From Diplocarpon mali (taxonomy: Eukaryota > Ascomycota > Leotiomycetes > Helotiales > Drepanopezizaceae), in assembly GCA_024741835.1 (NCBI GenBank), contig JAENRP010000040.1:10878-74877 (forward strand): 64,000 nucleotides of DNA, given 5' to 3'. The notes under the pieces are model-generated. The model ran no database searches and was not told where the DNA came from. It was given only the letters and a program-made list of their open reading frames with translations. Numbering within the stretch: the first letter of the stretch is position 1; the number at the start of each line of letters is the position of its first letter. This document shows positions 60,321-64,000 of the stretch, one piece after another. A program made the translations under genes and the position numbers.

Positions 60321-62264
60321 CGAGTCCCTTTAAGGCGATATATCGATAGATAACCAACTTCGTTCTCTATCTACTTATTAATATCTGTTTTATCTTCTTT
60401 AATTAAATTAGAGGGGTAGGGGCAAGTTCTTCTTAAAAGGTTGTCTATAGCAGTGTTTTTCATTCTTGGAATGTGTTTGACTTTAAAGTCTATTAATCTT
60501 ATTTAAGTAATCCATTTTATTAGCAAGGCTTTAAGTAGGTCGCTTGCAGCTCTATTTAATTGTTCTACTAGTACTTTAATATTAGTTTTAAGGATAAAGT
60601 AAGTGCTATAGAGGTCGCTTCTCATCTTTTTCATTGCTTTTAAGGCTCTTTTGCATTCCTATTTAATAGTATTATACTTTATTTTTACTAGATTCTAAAG
60701 ACTACTTTTAAAGTGAGCTAGATGTCTTTTCTATTAGCTATTAGCTTATTAAAGGATAGTACCCTATTTGATTAAGCTTATATCAACTATTAGTATAATT
60801 GGCTTAGCATTAGCTTTATAATCTATTTTAATTAGATATAGCGCTTTAAGTAATGCTTGCTTCAGTTGTTTCATAGCTTCTATTTGGGGTTCTTCCTACT
60901 GAAACTCAGCCCCTTTCTGAAATAAGGTATAAATAGGCGCTGCCTTTTTAGTAAAATCCTTAATCTAAATGCGATAGTATACTATAACGCTAATAAACGC
61001 GCGAGCTTCTGCTATATTATTATACCTCTTCTATTTATTGATTTTGAGTACTTTAGCCCTTTAAGGACTTCGGCTATTGGAATTAGTAATGAAACTAATA
61101 ATTTCTATTAATAGAAGATAGTATTATAACTTTAGACCAACTGTTGCTCTTATCCTTTCGAATTGTATAAGTACTTAGTCCAGGTTCTAAATGTATTTTA
61201 TTATAAATTATTATATATTAAGAAGAACTTCTTTATAATTATAGAATGATCTTGATCCTTTTACTCTTATATCGTTTATATAAGGGAGCGTAATATTAGG
61301 TATATAATCTACTAATATCTTATAAATTACTTAGATAAATTAAACGATCGAATTTATAGCCCCTTAAGGTAATCTTATTATCTGAAGTAGCTTAAAAGGG
61401 GTTTGAATTGCTATTATATCTTTCGATTTAATATTAAGAATAAATTGGTTGTATTTAAAGAAGAAGTTAATAAGAGAGCTATAGGTTAATCCTACGAATT
61501 CATTTAAGAACTCATCTATATTTAAAAGAATATTAGTATCCTTAATAGTTACTCGGTTCATCTCTACTACTACTATTATTAGTCTATAAGTTCCCTTCTC
61601 TTTCTTAGCAACTAGGAACCATTTGTTCTTATAAGGGCTATTATAAAACTTAAGAACTTCTTACTTCAGCCTATCCTTTAATATTTCAATTACCTTTTCT
61701 TAAAGAGCTTTAAGGACTCCGAATGTTTTCTCTTACTAGGCTTTATAGGGTATTATCTTAATCTTAATATAAGATATAACCTCTTTTCAAATCTGGCCAA
61801 GTTCCGTCTAATTAAAAGCCAAAGCGTCTTTTTAATTTATTAAGGTTTTATAAAGTAGTTTGCATTCTTATTCTATTAAGTCATTTCTAATTTTTAGTAT
61901 ATTAAAATATTCTTTTATTAGCTAATATCCGATAGGTTTATTAAAAAATCTACCTATAATAAACTTATCGAGTTTGCTACCTAGCTTTAAAAGTCAAAGC
62001 TTCTTATCTTATTTAAACTAATCGTCTAGTCCTCTAGGCTTTAAGCTATTAGAGATTCCCTAATCTATTAGTCGTACTTTATCAGCCTTACTTTTATATA
62101 TAGTTCGAATATTAGCTAGTACTATACTTCTCTACTTCTTTCCTTTTTTATCAAATCTTATAAAACGGTCCGAATTTTCCTTTTTAAAAATAAATAAAAG
62201 ATTTTCTAAGTTGTTAATTTAAAGTATATAGATAGAAATATTATTAGTAATTTTATTGTTTTTC

Positions 62265-62287
62265 ACTTATAGGTCCGGCCTATAAGT
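62265..62287. repeat. 23-bp palindrome, copy 18
   Basis: Arms ACTTATAGGT / GCCTATAAGT around CCG; 9 of 10 pairs. Between protease and reverse transcriptase of the Gypsy pol. Confidence 0.9.
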
Positions 62288-62426
62288 GGTTTTTAGGTTT
62301 TTTAAAATAATTAGTAAATTATTAAAATTTATAAAATGAACTCTCTTCTCTACCTTATTTTTCTTTTTTCTTAATTATTAAGCTAATAAAACTCCAATTA
62401 TATTAATTTTCAAAATTCTAGATTTA

Positions 62427-62449
62427 ACTCTTAGTCTAAGACTATAAGT
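62427..62449. repeat. 23-bp palindrome, copy 19
   Basis: Arms ACTCTTAGTC / GACTATAAGT around TAA; 8 of 10 pairs. Same inter-domain region as copy 18, 162 bp away; flank AGTTAAATCA shared with copy 15. Confidence 0.85.
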
Positions 62450-64000
62450 TAAATCACTATTATTTAAAATTGGCAAACTTACCTTTCTTTTATTATAACT
62501 CCTTACTAAGTGCCTTCTTTTACTAGTATTAAGCTTAGCCCTTATACTAGCTAATCGTTTCCTAAAACCTTATTTTAAAATTCGGCTATATCTCTTATAA
62601 TAACCATTTGTCCTTCTAAGGATCGATCTATATTTTAAAGGCTAGCTTTTATAAGCCTATCTCTAGGATAGTTAAATATTAGCTAAGATTCTAAAATGAA
62701 AGGCATTTTTAAAAGAATGTCATTTAAAGAATTCTCTATTATTAGAAAGTCAGTATAATTAATAATTCCTTTGACTCTAACCTTTACGTTTTTCACCTAT
62801 CTATTAAAATTGTGTTTTAATCTAAAGACAGTCGAATAAATAAGGAATTGATTGCTAACAATTGTTAATCGAGCCATTTCCGCTACTTTTCTAATTATTA
62901 TATTAACTTCTGAACTATAATCGATCAAAGCCTTTGCTTTAACTAATTCTTTTATAAAATAAATAATAATAGGGCTTTTTATCGCAACTGCTAAACAATT
63001 TCAATTGATATTCTAAGATATTAAAGCTATTACTATAATATCGTAGTACCTTTAGGTTCCTTTATCTTTTGTAATCTAAAGACATTTGATTAAAGCTAAG
63101 TGCTTTTTAAAGTTCTTTTACATTATAATTTCCATTTCCTTATTATTATTCAAATCTTTAAAGGTAACTGGGATATGCTTTCCTAGCACTTTATCAAAGC
63201 GTCTAGTTAAACCAAATAGGTCTTTAAATATAAAGTTAATTTACTAAGCTATAACATTCTCTATAGCTTTCTCTATTATAATTAAACTAGCGTATTTATT
63301 AACGAATTTCTCCTATTTTAATATCTATCTCTTTCGCTTAAGGTTAAAGGTCTATGCAATAACTTTAACTTCTTAATCTTTAAGCTTAAAGCCATCTTCG
63401 TCTATTATATCTTTAATTAATTCGTCTACTATATCAGCTTTATCCTTATCTACTATAGTTCTAGATTATTAGATATCTTTTAGCATTTAGACTCTATATT
63501 AAGATTCCTAAGTTGCACGCATTAATTTCTAGACTTTGGCTAGTTTTATTAATATTAAGGGAGTGGTAGATCTAGAAGGACGCTAAGTATTCCAAGGGTT
63601 TCTAAATATAAAAGTAGCATTAATATTAGCAGATACATTATTATTAACCTATCCTAAGATAGAAATGCCTTTAACTTCTATAGCTATTTGATCAAAAGCT
63701 AAGTCCTTAAGAACTCCCTTAGGTAAGTTGCTAGTTAGACTAGTATATATATAAGTTGGAATTTTAGCATTCATATCTATAATACACTATTATTCAACTA
63801 AATTCTCGTCCTATTTTATACTATATATTATTATTCGAATAGTTTATAACTATAAGCAATTCTGGTACTTTTTAATAAGGATAGCTTCTAGCCTAGGATC
63901 TCTAATGCAAAGCATCCCATACTTATTAATATGCATAACCCTAGTATTAATAAAACGATAGAAAAGAGGGCAATTGTTACAATACTTATATAAAGCATAA

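Larger units (their letters stand above)
37021..64000. other. AT-rich, RIP-type transposon island
   Basis: From about 37.02 kb base composition and texture change abruptly: TA dinucleotides dominate, CpG is scarce, and recognisable retrotransposon proteins are interrupted by TAA/TAG codons where Gln, Trp or Arg codons would be expected (CAA, CAG, TGG, CGA changed by C-to-T or G-to-A). This is the known pattern of repeat-induced point mutation in Pezizomycotina. No host gene is recognised in these 27 kb. Confidence 0.92.
58886..64000 (-). mobile_element. Gypsy-type LTR retrotransposon pol, partial, RIP-inactivated
   Basis: Minus strand from the right window edge. Protease block KALIDYSSEVNIIIRKVAEM (about 62.9 kb) and NYTDFLIIENSLNDILLKMP. 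Reverse transcriptase NKWFLVAKKEKGTYRLII, NIDEFLNEFVGLTYSSLINF, DIIAIQTPFKLLQIIRLP and LPYINDIRVKG (about 61.7-61.25 kb, family Y/F-x-D-D). Then EARAFISVIVYYRIWIKDF-like and RNase H segments (about 61.0-60.45 kb, VEQLNRAASDLLKALLIKW), and integrase (about 60.1-59.3 kb). Stops throughout. Gag and the 5' LTR are outside the window; the 3' LTR cannot be defined. Confidence 0.88.

Noticed and set aside
37021..64000. Mitochondrial origin (AT-rich DNA with GC-rich palindromic clusters)
   Set aside because: The sequence is filled with nuclear Copia and Gypsy elements bearing LTRs, target duplications and RIP-type transitions; no mitochondrial gene, rRNA or tRNA is seen.

Overview
The window looks like nuclear DNA of a filamentous ascomycete (Pezizomycotina). 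The evidence is short introns of about 44-91 bp with GTRAG-type donors and CTRAC-like branch sites, a clear palA/RIM20 orthologue, a small cysteine-rich secreted protein, and a sharp switch from GC-balanced DNA to AT-rich DNA made of mutation-riddled retrotransposons. The second half has the texture expected from repeat-induced point mutation (RIP): TA is everywhere, CpG is rare, and recognisable transposon proteins are broken by many TAA/TAG codons. I cannot name the species. The class is probably Leotiomycetes or a relative, which is only an inference.

Layout. 1-15.7 kb is gene-poor and full of microsatellites and minisatellites. It holds one confident small gene, a secreted 8-cysteine protein at 2138-2398, and a 251-bp MITE-like element with perfect 26-bp inverted ends sitting inside a 64-bp minisatellite. 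15.7-34 kb is the genic part: an unrecognised two-exon gene (15749-17078), an HMG-CoA-reductase-fold protein that has lost its catalytic residues (18797-20188), a possible small membrane or secreted acidic protein (23720-24019), palA/RIM20 on the minus strand (24288-27016, five exons), a doubtful ORF (28908-29375), a protein with a Thr/Lys-rich low-complexity region and a CxxC-CxxC motif (30145-31032), and an unrecognised two-exon gene (33021-33909). A 126-bp solo LTR with a 5-bp target duplication lies at 35831-35956.

37.0-64.0 kb is a RIP-degraded transposon island with no host gene that I can see. From left to right: a Copia remnant on the minus strand, a 1.75-kb direct repeat of another Copia reverse-transcriptase region, an assembly gap (42899-42959), two homologous unrecognised transposon ORF blocks (called E1 and E2 here, minus strand), a structurally complete 8,024-bp Copia element (299-bp LTRs, 5-bp ATAGT duplication) inserted into E2, and a Gypsy pol on the minus strand that runs off the right edge.

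The most unusual observation is a family of 19 short imperfect palindromes, each exactly 23 bp (10-bp arm, 3-nt loop, 10-bp arm; arm near ACTCGCAGGC). They are scattered through the older transposons but absent from the intact Copia. Inside E1 and E2 at least seven copies are read in the same codon frame, giving a peptide near T-x-R-P-G-L-x-V. They behave like a tiny hairpin element that inserts into coding sequence and can leave the frame open, comparable in concept to the Rickettsia palindromic elements.
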